DNA of 64,000 nucleotides from a virus. Shown piece after piece: positions 24,029-32,696 of this stretch (its first letter is position 1; each line of letters opens with the position of its first letter). The notes under the pieces were generated by a model. The model was not told the origin of the DNA. It saw nothing but the letters and a program-made list of their open reading frames with translations, and did no database searches. The stretch is taken from IMG/VR virus record IMGVR_UViG_3300021519_001244, positions 1 to 64,000 of that record, one strand, 5' to 3'. A program made the position numbers and the translations under genes.

Positions 24029-24679
24029 ATGAAGCCGCAAATTGCATTATTCATAAATCACCCAGAATGTAGTCAAGACTGTTGTGATGCTATGATTTAT
24101 GCCCTTGAGCCACGCTACAATGTCAGACTGTTCACTAAAGAAGAAGTTAGTGCAACAACGCTAACCGGGGTAGATGTTATTGCATTTCCCGGGGGTATCG
24201 GCGACTCGGACAGTTATGATAAATTCTTTAGGCGCAAAGCCGAAAATATAATAGCAGACTACGTTGCCAATGGTGGTAGGTACCTGGGAATCTGCATGGG
24301 CGCATATTGGGCCGCAAAACAGTATTTTGACATATTAGATGGAGTTGACGCGGTACAATATATTAAACGTCCAGGCGCCGATATACGCAGAAGTTACGGT
24401 ACTGTGGCGCCGATTCTATGGAATAATGCACCAGAAGACATGTATTTTTACGATGGGTGTGCCTTAGTAGGTGATCCAGCTACATTTGACACAATTGCTA
24501 CGTATGCGAATGGCGATCCAATGGCAATTATACAGAATAGGATTGGAATAATTGGGTGTCACCCTGAAAGTTCTAAATATTGGTATGAAGAGCCATGGGA
24601 TTATCTAGCACCAAAATGGCATCAAGAAAGACATCATACCTTATTGGCTGACTTCGTGGATACTTTAATGCTAAAATAA
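24029..24679 (+). CDS. BPL_N-type amidotransferase-like protein
   Basis: 216 aa resembling the N-terminal domain of biotin-protein ligases and class-I amidotransferase-like proteins: VDVIAFPGGIGDSDSYDKF then GGRYLGICMGAYWAA, where Cys is the nucleophile position, and later GIIGCHPESSKYW, where the His-Pro-Glu completes a triad-like set. The domain's substrate is not known. It has no ribosome site; TAAATA ends six bases before the ATG, and a terminator lies just upstream. The adjacent cyclase begins seven bases after its stop. Confidence 0.68.
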   Translation: MKPQIALFINHPECSQDCCDAMIYALEPRYNVRLFTKEEVSATTLTGVDVIAFPGGIGDSDSYDKFFRRKAENIIADYVANGGRYLGICMGAYWAAKQYFDILDGVDAVQYIKRPGADIRRSYGTVAPILWNNAPEDMYFYDGCALVGDPATFDTIATYANGDPMAIIQNRIGIIGCHPESSKYWYEEPWDYLAPKWHQERHHTLLADFVDTLMLK

Positions 24680-24683
24680 ATAC
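24675..24683 (+). promoter_or_regulatory. late-like box overlapping gene end, for cyclase
   Basis: AATAAATAC overlaps the stop of the preceding gene and ends its TAAATA core five bases before the cyclase ATG. No ribosome site. Consistent with a leaderless transcript. Confidence 0.45.
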
Positions 24684-24686
24684 CTT

Positions 24687-26702
24687 ATGCTGAAAAAAAT
24701 CCTAACAAGTCCGTGGACTGCCCTAATTACATTAGCACTTATATTAAGTATAAGAATTGCCGATCCTGTCTTTGTAGAAAGTATAAGATTACGCTATTTT
24801 GATACCTTAGTAACAAGTAAAGCATCAGAAACAATTGGTGTGAGCATAGTAAACATTGATGAGAAATCATTGGAAAAATATGGTCAATTCCCGTTCCCCC
24901 GCGATATATACGGATCCATTATTCGGGATCTTTATCGTCGTAATGCTGGCCTTGTGGTGTTTAACATTCTTACTCCAGATCGCGATCGACTTGGAAAAGA
25001 CTCGGAATATGTTCGAGCATTAAAACAATTCCCAACAATATTACCAAGCATTGGCTCCACTGCAACACGAAACAATCCTCGAGCCCCGGGTAGTGCTGTA
25101 ATTGGAAGTTTTAATCAAGATGCATTTATACAATATCCCGGAATTATTGCTAACTTACCAGCAGTTGAAAATGCAGCCGCGGGCGTTGGTATTACAAATA
25201 CGTTGCCCGAGGTAGATGGTGTTGTACGCAGAATGCCTTTGATAATAGCGCACGATGGTAAATTATATCCCAGCCTGGCAATGGAAACATTACGTGTTGC
25301 GGGCGCCGACTCAACGGTGCAGATTAAAGTTAATGCCAACGGCGTTGAGAAAATGCGTATTCCAAAGTTTGGTCCAGTTACTACAGATAGTTTATCCCGT
25401 ATATGGATTGACTGGAGTTTAGAACCAACAAAATATAGTTTAACAGATTTACCCAAGGACTTTAGGGGTGAAATTGTTATCGTTGGTGTAAGCGCACAAG
25501 GATTGAGTAATCCAGTGGCAACAAGCAAAGGTGAGCTGTTACCGCAGGAATTGCAAGCGGCAGTATTAGGTACAGTAATAGCCAATAAAGATAGATCGGT
25601 TATTACAAGGCCGGACTGGGCCGACGGAGCAGAAATGTTGGCGTTGGTAGTTATAGGAATAGTTTTACTTTTTTTAACAAGGTGGACTTATGTTGGAATT
25701 GTTTCCGGTGCTTTGGTTATTGGTGGTTTGTACCCTGCTAGTCAGTATTTGTATTCGAACAATAGCTGGTTGGTTGATATTACTATCCTTATCAGCGGCC
25801 TTATATTGGTTATGCTTCATGCATACGGTGTTAAGTTCGTAAGTGAGTTTTTACAAAAGCAACAGATAAAGAAACAATTTGGTACATACCTAAGCCCAGA
25901 CTTAGTGGCGCAGTTACAGCGACAGCCAGAACTATTGCAGTTAGGTGGCGACAGTCGTGAACTATCAATCATGTTTACAGACGTTCGTGGCTTTACAAGT
26001 ATTAGTGAGCACTACGGTGCCGATGTACAAGGCCTTACTAAGATCATGAATCGCTATATGACTGCAATGACTAAGAAGATCCTGGAAAACAAGGGTACTC
26101 TTGATAAGTACATTGGTGATGCACAAATGGCATTTTGGAATGCGCCGTTGATAGATGCCAATCACGCTAAAAATGCTGTAAGAACAGCATTACAGATGAT
26201 GGAGTCGTTAGATGAGTTTAATAAAGAAGTTGTGGCAGAAGGAGTACCACCTTTTGGAATGGGCCTTGGCATTAACACAGGCGTTGTTGTCGTTGGTAAC
26301 ATGGGTAGCGATCAACGCTTTGACTATACTTGCTTGGGTGATAGTGTTAATCTTGCAAGTCGCCTCGAAGGGCAATCGAAAAATTATGGAGTTCGTATTG
26401 TACTTGGGCCAGAAACAGCAAAGCAGGTGCAGGATGAATATCCAGTCTTTGAAATGGACTGTATCGCAGTTAAAGGAAAAAAAGAAGGTGTAAGAATTTT
26501 TACTCTGTCTGAACAGACACAGGCACAAAACGTTTTCTTATATTGGTACTATGAAGGTGTGTGGGAAGATGCATTACGTATTGCTAAACAAGAAGTAAAG
26601 AATAATAAAGAAATGTCCCATTACTACGAGCTAATGGTTGAGAGATTAGAAGAAGGAAAACCCAATGACTGGCACGGTACCTACGTTGCAACTTCTAAAT
26701 AA
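24687..26702 (+). CDS. CHASE2-domain adenylate/guanylate cyclase
   Basis: 671 aa. An N-terminal transmembrane helix (residues about 9-25) is followed by a periplasmic CHASE2 sensor domain (about 30-305), three transmembrane helices (about 312-390) and a class III cyclase domain (about 425-600). Cyclase motifs: FTDVRGFT (metal Asp), LDKYIGDAQMAFW, and FDYTCLGDSVNLASRLEG. It would make cAMP (or cGMP) in response to an outside signal. Very unusual for a phage. It could raise cAMP in the infected cell. The substrate-specificity residues cannot be called with certainty. Confidence 0.88.
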   Translation: MLKKILTSPWTALITLALILSIRIADPVFVESIRLRYFDTLVTSKASETIGVSIVNIDEKSLEKYGQFPFPRDIYGSIIRDLYRRNAGLVVFNILTPDRDRLGKDSEYVRALKQFPTILPSIGSTATRNNPRAPGSAVIGSFNQDAFIQYPGIIANLPAVENAAAGVGITNTLPEVDGVVRRMPLIIAHDGKLYPSLAMETLRVAGADSTVQIKVNANGVEKMRIPKFGPVTTDSLSRIWIDWSLEPTKYSLTDLPKDFRGEIVIVGVSAQGLSNPVATSKGELLPQELQAAVLGTVIANKDRSVITRPDWADGAEMLALVVIGIVLLFLTRWTYVGIVSGALVIGGLYPASQYLYSNNSWLVDITILISGLILVMLHAYGVKFVSEFLQKQQIKKQFGTYLSPDLVAQLQRQPELLQLGGDSRELSIMFTDVRGFTSISEHYGADVQGLTKIMNRYMTAMTKKILENKGTLDKYIGDAQMAFWNAPLIDANHAKNAVRTALQMMESLDEFNKEVVAEGVPPFGMGLGINTGVVVVGNMGSDQRFDYTCLGDSVNLASRLEGQSKNYGVRIVLGPETAKQVQDEYPVFEMDCIAVKGKKEGVRIFTLSEQTQAQNVFLYWYYEGVWEDALRIAKQEVKNNKEMSHYYELMVERLEEGKPNDWHGTYVATSK

Positions 26703-26810
26703 GTATTATATTCAGCCATATAAGGATTATCAAACGTGGCTAATGGTTATTATGATACGCCCGTACTACCCTGGCATAATGATGCAGGGTTGGCTAAACT
26801 ATCATCTAAT

Positions 26811-27521
26811 TTAATTTGTATCTTTTACTTTTGCTAGTCTTAAGAATTGTAAGAGATTAATATAAAACCAACCAATATCAAATTCAAACCATCTTAAACT
26901 AAGTCGTGGGCTGGCAGGAGCCAGATGATGATTATTGTGAAGTTCTTCCCCACCAATGATAATTCCCCAAGGGGAGATGTTTCTTGATGCATCGGCTGTT
27001 GGACCGTTGCGATATCCCCACCAGTGTGCAAGTCCGTTTACTACGCCAGCAGCCCAGAACGGTATCCATATCATTTGAATACCCCAAATTAATAATCCCC
27101 ATTCGCCAAACAACGAAGTATTGATAAACAACATTGTTAGAATGCCTACCCTACTATGCGTTGAGTAGATGTTTCTTTCCATCCAATCATCGGGGGTACC
27201 AACACCGTATTGGTTAACCATTTTTGTGTCTTTGCTTGCGGTATGATATAAACCGGCACCTTTAAACAATACTTGCCAAATACCATATACATGCGGACTA
27301 TGTGGGTCGCCTTCTTTATCGCTGAATCTATGATGCTTGCGATGTATGGCCACCCATTGCTTAGTAACCATGCCGGTTGTGAGCCACAGCCATGCACGAA
27401 AAAAATGTGCTATAACTGGATTAAACTCTACTGATCTGTGTGCTTGACCGCGGTGCAAAAATAAGGTAACGGAAACAATGGTGATGTGTGTCATCACGAG
27501 GAGGTATATAATTTCTATCAT
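26811..27521 (-). CDS. membrane fatty-acid desaturase (delta-9 type)
   Basis: 236 aa with the three histidine boxes of acyl desaturases: HRGQAH (His23, His28), HRKHH (60-64) and HNNHH near 197. Several hydrophobic segments indicate an integral membrane enzyme. It would introduce double bonds in acyl-CoA or lipid, altering host membrane fluidity. The ATG is preceded by TATATAA directly, with no ribosome site, so it may be leaderless. Minus-strand gene. Confidence 0.88.
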   Translation of the reverse strand: MIEIIYLLVMTHITIVSVTLFLHRGQAHRSVEFNPVIAHFFRAWLWLTTGMVTKQWVAIHRKHHRFSDKEGDPHSPHVYGIWQVLFKGAGLYHTASKDTKMVNQYGVGTPDDWMERNIYSTHSRVGILTMLFINTSLFGEWGLLIWGIQMIWIPFWAAGVVNGLAHWWGYRNGPTADASRNISPWGIIIGGEELHNNHHLAPASPRLSLRWFEFDIGWFYINLLQFLRLAKVKDTN

Positions 27522-27534
27522 TTATATACTTATG

Positions 27535-27876
27535 TTAGCCGTTTCCGCTTGCAGCTTCTTTATCATCCCCGGTAGATTTTCTAAAAGTTTTTTCGGATTC
27601 CTGATCAACCTTGTGTGCCTCAAGCACACGATCACTTTCAATTACTTTACCACGTAGATGTAGCACAGTATTAACTTTTTGATTTAATCGTATTAAATCG
27701 TTATCAAGCATACGTATGCGATCAATAAGAGCGATAAGAACAGAATTAGCATCACTGATAACTGGTTTAATTTCAGTGGTTGCCCAAGTCCATACATACT
27801 TAATGATAAATCCCATTCCAACTGCCATGACAATTGGAAAGCCATATTTGTTTACTAGTTCAACAATATTTCCCAT
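27535..27876 (-). CDS. small membrane protein, holin-like family, paralogue A
   Basis: 113 aa. One N-terminal transmembrane segment (FPIVMAVGMGFIIKYVW) then a helical coiled-coil region (LIALIDRIRMLDNDLIRLNQKVNTVL) and a charged tail. It is related to the protein at 28446-28727: both have a DLGFP/KYGFPI-like start and ALxDRxRxxDxD in the middle. Such small phage membrane proteins are often annotated as holin/Bhl-like, but no lysis function is proven here. It directly abuts the 27877-28047 gene. Confidence 0.62.
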   Translation of the reverse strand: MGNIVELVNKYGFPIVMAVGMGFIIKYVWTWATTEIKPVISDANSVLIALIDRIRMLDNDLIRLNQKVNTVLHLRGKVIESDRVLEAHKVDQESEKTFRKSTGDDKEAASGNG

Positions 27877-28047
27877 TTAGCTATACCCCGTAAAGAAACC
27901 AATGATAAAACCAACAGCAAGAGCAACACTGGCTATCCTGGCAACATCACGGTCGTGCCAAATTGGTTGATTACTTAAATATTCTTGTGTGTGCTTAGGG
28001 AGGCTATCCCACCATTTTGCCCATTTATCTTCTTTGAAAAATTTCAT
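27877..28047 (-). CDS. small membrane protein, 56 aa
   Basis: ATG at 28047 to TAA at 27877-27879; encodes MKFFKEDKWAKWW... and a C-terminal transmembrane segment (SVALAVGFIIGFFTGYS). GGAG lies about 7 bases before the ATG. It overlaps the next upstream gene by four bases and ends one base before the start of paralogue A. Together these form a minus-strand operon of small membrane proteins. Function unknown, possibly lysis-related. Confidence 0.6.
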   Translation of the reverse strand: MKFFKEDKWAKWWDSLPKHTQEYLSNQPIWHDRDVARIASVALAVGFIIGFFTGYS

Positions 28048-28256
28048 TGTAGTTCTCCTTGATAATTTTCTGTTATATTACTAAACCCTCTTACAAACTT
28101 TTCCACAGGGTTTATCTTGAGTAGGCTAGCTTTTCCGTTAACTTTAACTAATTTAAATATGTCTCCTTCTTCCCAACCCAACCCATCTATGTTTAATTCT
28201 TCATCAAACATAATTGCACCGGGCTCCAAGTCCCACGTATAATCAATGTATCGCAT
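28044..28256 (-). CDS. small acidic hypothetical protein, 70 aa
   Basis: Start chosen at 28256 (MRYIDYTWDLEPG) which follows a GGGAGGCA-type site; an earlier in-frame ATG at 28292 lies inside the upstream gene. Its protein is acidic and beta-rich with GWEEGDIFKLVKVNGKASLLKI, suggestive of a small SH3-like fold. Overlaps both neighbours by a few bases. Function unknown. Confidence 0.6.
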   Translation of the reverse strand: MRYIDYTWDLEPGAIMFDEELNIDGLGWEEGDIFKLVKVNGKASLLKINPVEKFVRGFSNITENYQGELQ

Positions 28257-28446
28257 AATTGCCTCCCTCCACAACAGCAGGGCAACAATCATGCCACTTT
28301 AATAGAAACTCAGTTAGCAGTAGACCGTCGGGTATCCAAAACCGTGTACGATTTAGATGTGGTTCATATTTAACGTTGTTGACAGTTAGCCAGTGGGCAA
28401 CCGCCATAAAATTAGGATCTTGTGTGTATACGCAGTACTGTTGCAT
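28243..28446 (-). CDS. small hypothetical protein, 67 aa
   Basis: A 67-aa soluble protein (MQQYCVYTQDPNFMAVAHWL...). GGAGA lies about 6 bases before the ATG, which overlaps the stop of the upstream gene by one base. No recognised motif. Part of the minus-strand operon. Confidence 0.58.
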   Translation of the reverse strand: MQQYCVYTQDPNFMAVAHWLTVNNVKYEPHLNRTRFWIPDGLLLTEFLLKWHDCCPAVVEGGNYAIH

Positions 28447-28727
28447 TAGTCTCTCCTTGCATCATTCTTGCCATCTGCACGGGCAATACGATCAACATCG
28501 GGTTTAAGACCTAATGCGTTGGATACAATCATGTCAATACGGACTACGTCATGATTCATAGTCTTAACACGATTATCTAATGCGGTAATAATACCGGCCA
28601 TGCCTTTAACAGCACTAAGGACTCCGGCTAAAAGTAATTTAATTGTTAGGTATACGAAGTAACCACCAGCGAGTGCGGCAGCAATTGGAAATCCGAGATC
28701 TCCAATGATCTTGAAAATATCATTCAT
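28446..28727 (-). CDS. small membrane protein, holin-like family, paralogue B
   Basis: 93 aa with an N-terminal hydrophobic segment (FPIAAALAGGYFVYLTIKLLLAG), a helical region ITALDNRVKTMNHDVVRIDMIV and a charged end. It is a paralogue of 27535-27876. AAGGAG precedes the ATG by about six bases. A hairpin ACGGC-ATAA-GCCGT is in its leader, and AATAAATAC lies upstream at about 28765-28773, a late-like box on the minus strand. Confidence 0.62.
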   Translation of the reverse strand: MNDIFKIIGDLGFPIAAALAGGYFVYLTIKLLLAGVLSAVKGMAGIITALDNRVKTMNHDVVRIDMIVSNALGLKPDVDRIARADGKNDARRD

Positions 28728-28774
28728 ACTAGCTCCTTGATGACGGCTTATGCCGTTCTATCTTATGCTAGTAT

Positions 28775-30025
28775 TTATTGTAAGAGTCTATTTTTTACTT
28801 CTTCTAAATACCCAGCAGGGAAATCAATACGTTGATGAAATCTGCTATGATTATTTGGTTCGCGCCCGTTATTGATACGGCCTATTATTCCATCAAAATT
28901 ATCAACCAACTCGTTAACAATAAGTTTTTTAAAATTGCCATAAAAATGTTGAAAGTTATATTCTAATACTTCTTGCATTTCCATATGCATCTGTTTAAGT
29001 GCAACAGGAGACAATGCACACAGTTTAGCAATTTCCGCTGTAATTTTTTCTATGCGTATATAATGGTCTTCTTCTAAATCGTAGCTTTCGTCTATCCAGC
29101 GATCAAAAGTTTTAAATCCATAGCTTTTTAAATAAGCAAGATTCCCAGGAGCCGCAACAAGTATAAAAGGTCTCTTGGCAACAATAGGTTTAAAAATCTT
29201 TTCTGTTAAATGTAGCTTAGGTAGAAAATATACAGTTTCAGTTACTATGTGCCATAGAGCACTTGTAAGTTGTTTTATATCAACTGTTGCGCTCATTGAA
29301 CCGGTTGGATCTTTGGTGTCAATTATTAAAGGTTCCGTTATATCTTTTAATACATTATGAATATGTACGCGAGCACGATTATCCAATGGTGTAGTTGAAT
29401 CTTCAATTACATCTTTCCATGTGCCGTGCTCATCCTTGAGGAAAAAACTAACATAACCATGTTTGGTCAAATCTTGTGCTATTAGATTACTAACCAGGTG
29501 TAGTCGATATGAACGATATTTTGATATCAGATGATTGTAGCATATAAATACTTTATCAAATTGATTAAATGAATCTTGTCGAATATATTGAAAATCCCTG
29601 TACCAATCTAATGCTGCAAATCCGTGAAAAAAATAGTACCAGTCGTAGTAGTCACGTTCTTTTAAAAACTGATGCTTAAATTCAGATTTTTCACTATTAG
29701 CAAACAGACGATATCGTCGTCCGTTGTTCCAAATTGGTTGGCCAGCCGCTACTTCGGTATCAAGTACAATTTGTTTGGTAAACTGATATAGTGGTTCCTG
29801 ATCAAAAAAGTAACAATGAGTAAATGCCTTAATTTGGTCCAACGATTTTCTAATGCCAATACATGTATAATCATCTGTTCGATATGTTTGGCCGTGTTCG
29901 GTGTCGGATAGTACTAAAAACACTTGGTACGTACCAAACGGATAAAAGTAAAAAGACATTCCATTTTTAAGTGGGAAGATCAAGTTATTATGAAGAATAT
30001 TGTAGAATCTATCTAAGGAGAACAT
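28775..30025 (-). CDS. glycosyltransferase-like (exostosin/GT-B-type) protein
   Basis: 416 aa. The C-terminal half carries FLPKLHLTEKIFKPIVAKRPFILVAAPGNLAYLKSYGFKTFDRWIDESYDLEED, the signature of a family of GT-B-like transferases found in aquatic phages and giant viruses; the TEKxxKPI and GFKxFDxxIDExYD elements are shared with the protein at 35708. The N-terminal half is divergent. The substrate is unknown. The start codon and the next gene's start face each other within the palindrome CATTAATG, with two bases between, so the annotated N-terminus may be slightly too long. Confidence 0.68.
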   Translation of the reverse strand: MFSLDRFYNILHNNLIFPLKNGMSFYFYPFGTYQVFLVLSDTEHGQTYRTDDYTCIGIRKSLDQIKAFTHCYFFDQEPLYQFTKQIVLDTEVAAGQPIWNNGRRYRLFANSEKSEFKHQFLKERDYYDWYYFFHGFAALDWYRDFQYIRQDSFNQFDKVFICYNHLISKYRSYRLHLVSNLIAQDLTKHGYVSFFLKDEHGTWKDVIEDSTTPLDNRARVHIHNVLKDITEPLIIDTKDPTGSMSATVDIKQLTSALWHIVTETVYFLPKLHLTEKIFKPIVAKRPFILVAAPGNLAYLKSYGFKTFDRWIDESYDLEEDHYIRIEKITAEIAKLCALSPVALKQMHMEMQEVLEYNFQHFYGNFKKLIVNELVDNFDGIIGRINNGREPNNHSRFHQRIDFPAGYLEEVKNRLLQ

Positions 30026-30027
30026 TA

Positions 30028-31251
30028 ATGGAAATTGGATTTATTGGTTGTGGAAAATTAGGAATGGCATGTGCCGAAACCATGGCAAGCAAACATAATG
30101 TAACTGGATATGATATTTATCCGCGGTCTAGCGACAAGATTACAATTGCTACCCAATTAGAAGATGCTGTGTTAGGCAAAGACTTAATATTCATTGCTGT
30201 CCAAACCCCACACGATCCGGTATACGGAGGGTCGCAACCAATTACGCATCTTCCAAATAAAGATTTTGATTATACTGTAGTAAACGATGTACTAAAGCAA
30301 GTTAATACCGTAGCAAAAGCAGACCAACTAGTAGTACTAATCTCCACAGTACTTCCCGGCACTACACGGAGAGAACTGAAGAACAACATCACCAATGCAC
30401 GTTTTATTTACAACCCTTACTTAATTGCCATGGGGTCTGTTGAATGGGACATGGTTAACCCAGAGATGGTGATCATTGGTACAGAAGATGGTAGCGAAAC
30501 AGGCGATGCAAAATTGCTGACCGACTTCTATAATACATTAATGGAAAATAATCCACGTTACGTAGTGGGCACGTGGGACGAAGCTGAGTGTATCAAGGTA
30601 TTTTATAATACATTTATTTCGGCAAAAATTGGCCTGGTTAACATGATACAAGACGTAGCAATTAAACAAGGGAACATTGATGTAGATGTAGTGACCAATG
30701 CCCTTGCACACAGTACGATGCGTATCATGGGACCTAAATATATGACAGCTGGAATGGGAGATGCAGGGCCATGTCATCCTCGTGATAACATCGCTCTGCG
30801 TTACCTTGCACAAGAATTAGATCTAGGGTATGATATATTTGACACCATAATGCATGCCAGAGAAAAGCAGGCTAAAAATATGGCACGTTATGTTTATGAC
30901 CATAGAGAAGGCTTGACCGTTTATATACACGGAAAAGCATACAAGCCCAACGTTACATATTTAGAAGGTAGCTATAGTTTACTGGTTGGGCACTATTTAA
31001 AAGAGATGGGAATTAATCCTGTCTATGTTGATCCACTAACAGAAGTAGTTAATCCTGTCTCAGTCAAAGGATGTGTATTGTTGGCACACAATCAACAGGT
31101 AACTTATGGTTACAGTGGTGTTGAAAACGAACAACCACTGTATTGCGAAATACTAGACGGTAGTATTGTAATTGATCCATGGCGAACATTTAAGACGTAT
31201 AAAAATATAAAGGTTATACATTATGGCAATACCCGCACACGCAATAATTAA
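30028..31251 (+). CDS. UDP-glucose/GDP-mannose dehydrogenase family protein
   Basis: 407 aa from 30028, which has AAGGAG upstream. NAD-binding motif GFIGCGKLG at residues 4-12. A conserved Lys200 (FISAKI) and Cys249 in GPCHPRD match the catalytic Lys and Cys of UGD enzymes (GGSCFPKD in relatives). It would oxidise a nucleotide sugar to a uronic acid. It lies beside a glycosyltransferase-like gene, suggesting surface polysaccharide or virion glycan synthesis. Overlaps the next gene by 29 bases. Confidence 0.82.
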   Translation: MEIGFIGCGKLGMACAETMASKHNVTGYDIYPRSSDKITIATQLEDAVLGKDLIFIAVQTPHDPVYGGSQPITHLPNKDFDYTVVNDVLKQVNTVAKADQLVVLISTVLPGTTRRELKNNITNARFIYNPYLIAMGSVEWDMVNPEMVIIGTEDGSETGDAKLLTDFYNTLMENNPRYVVGTWDEAECIKVFYNTFISAKIGLVNMIQDVAIKQGNIDVDVVTNALAHSTMRIMGPKYMTAGMGDAGPCHPRDNIALRYLAQELDLGYDIFDTIMHAREKQAKNMARYVYDHREGLTVYIHGKAYKPNVTYLEGSYSLLVGHYLKEMGINPVYVDPLTEVVNPVSVKGCVLLAHNQQVTYGYSGVENEQPLYCEILDGSIVIDPWRTFKTYKNIKVIHYGNTRTRNN

Positions 31252-31747
31252 ATATCAAATTGAAAAGTTCTGGGACGATAGCTTTAAACAATTAGACTAT
31301 GTTAACGAAGAATTCAATGACGCAGAAAACTTAACTAAGTGGTTGGCCTTGGGCTATCCAAATAAGTTCACCGGCGACATGTGCGATATACGTCAAACTC
31401 AGCCAAAGTGGAATCATGTGTTTATTGAGTTGTTTACTTCAATGAATTGGAAAGATATCGGTACCAGTTATTACCGCATGATGCCGGGTACTACATTACC
31501 CACGCATTATGATTTATATAAAAGATACATTGAAGTGTTTGACTTACAAGGGCAAGAACAATCAATTCGCAGAGCTATAGTATTCCTTGAAGATTGGCAA
31601 CCGGGACATTATGCAGAATACGTAGATCAACCATACACTAGCTGGATTGCCGGCTCTACAGTTGAGTGGGCGTATGATGCGCCACACATGGCAGCTAATA
31701 TGGGACCGACTCCTCGATATACGCTACAAATTACCGGACATGTATGA
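31223..31747 (+). CDS. 2OG-Fe(II) oxygenase-like protein (Asp/Asn beta-hydroxylase type)
   Basis: 174 aa. The pattern HYDLYKRYIEV near residue 94 (first His and Asp) and later HMAANMGPTPRYTLQI (second His and Arg) is that of aspartyl/asparaginyl beta-hydroxylase-like oxygenases seen in T4-like aquatic phages. Substrate unknown. It overlaps the dehydrogenase and the amidinotransferase (by 4 bases), forming one operon. Confidence 0.65.
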   Translation: MAIPAHAIIKYQIEKFWDDSFKQLDYVNEEFNDAENLTKWLALGYPNKFTGDMCDIRQTQPKWNHVFIELFTSMNWKDIGTSYYRMMPGTTLPTHYDLYKRYIEVFDLQGQEQSIRRAIVFLEDWQPGHYAEYVDQPYTSWIAGSTVEWAYDAPHMAANMGPTPRYTLQITGHV

Positions 31748-32664
31748 TTTTAACCTTCAATGAATGGGATTCACTTAAATCTGTTGTAGTGGGACACGCT
31801 ACCTATGCAAATTGGCCTACAAACGATCCTGTATTTGCCCTCGAAGGTGAAAAAACACTATGGAAAGAAACCCCAGTACCGAGCGGCCCAGTACCGCAGT
31901 GGATAGTTGAGGAAGCAACTGAAGATTTAAATGAACTGGCAGTAACCTTGAGTCGCTTGGGAGTAGCAGTTGAACGTCCAAGTCCACGCAATTTTCCAAT
32001 TACGCAAGGCATGTACAATTATTGTCCGCGTGATCGTTTACTTGTTTACGGCAGTACTATTGTGGATTGTGCTATGATGTATCCGTGCAGAGATCAAGAA
32101 ATACTATGTCTTGACAAAGTACTGGTCAAAACACATGATGTTCGACGTATGCCAAGAAATAAAGGCATGATACTAGATGCTGCAAATGTATGCAGACTGG
32201 GAAATAATTGGTTGTATCTTGAAAGTGCCAGTGGTAACAAAGCCGCATACGAGTGGCTCTGTGAACAATTTCCTGAAGTTAACATTGAACTATGTAATTT
32301 TTATGCAGGGGTACACATCGACAGTACTATTGTGCCGGTGCGCGAAGGATTGGTTTTACTCAATGGCGCTCGCGTTAACGAAGATAACTGCCCACGTGTA
32401 TTTGATTACTGGGAAAAAATTTATATAGAAGACGTAGTGGCACAAGATTTTTATCAATACCCTTATGCTAGTAAATGGATAGCAATGAACATGCTTACCG
32501 TGGATCCAAATACAATTATCGTGGATAAACACCAAAATAAATTAATAAAAATACTAGAACAACAAAATTTTACAGTTATACCCTTAGAATTGCGGCATAG
32601 TCGCACATTAGGGGGAGGATTTCATTGTGTGACTCTTGATTTAGTGCGAGATGGCAATAAATAA
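31744..32664 (+). CDS. glycine amidinotransferase-like enzyme
   Basis: 306 aa of the arginine-deiminase fold. Catalytic features: ILDAANVCRLGNNWL (Asp/Asn), GVHIDSTIVPVREGLVLLN (His and Asp) and GGGFHCVTLD with Cys295 as nucleophile, as in L-arginine:glycine amidinotransferase (GGGFHCWTCD). The N-terminus NEWDSLKSVVVG also matches. It would transfer an amidino group from arginine to an amine. Phage copies are unusual; one target might be a sugar amine or a virion part. It is in the operon with dehydrogenase and oxygenase. Confidence 0.85.
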   Translation: MILTFNEWDSLKSVVVGHATYANWPTNDPVFALEGEKTLWKETPVPSGPVPQWIVEEATEDLNELAVTLSRLGVAVERPSPRNFPITQGMYNYCPRDRLLVYGSTIVDCAMMYPCRDQEILCLDKVLVKTHDVRRMPRNKGMILDAANVCRLGNNWLYLESASGNKAAYEWLCEQFPEVNIELCNFYAGVHIDSTIVPVREGLVLLNGARVNEDNCPRVFDYWEKIYIEDVVAQDFYQYPYASKWIAMNMLTVDPNTIIVDKHQNKLIKILEQQNFTVIPLELRHSRTLGGGFHCVTLDLVRDGNK

Positions 32665-32696
32665 CATTATGCTTTATAAAGAGAAGAATACACATA

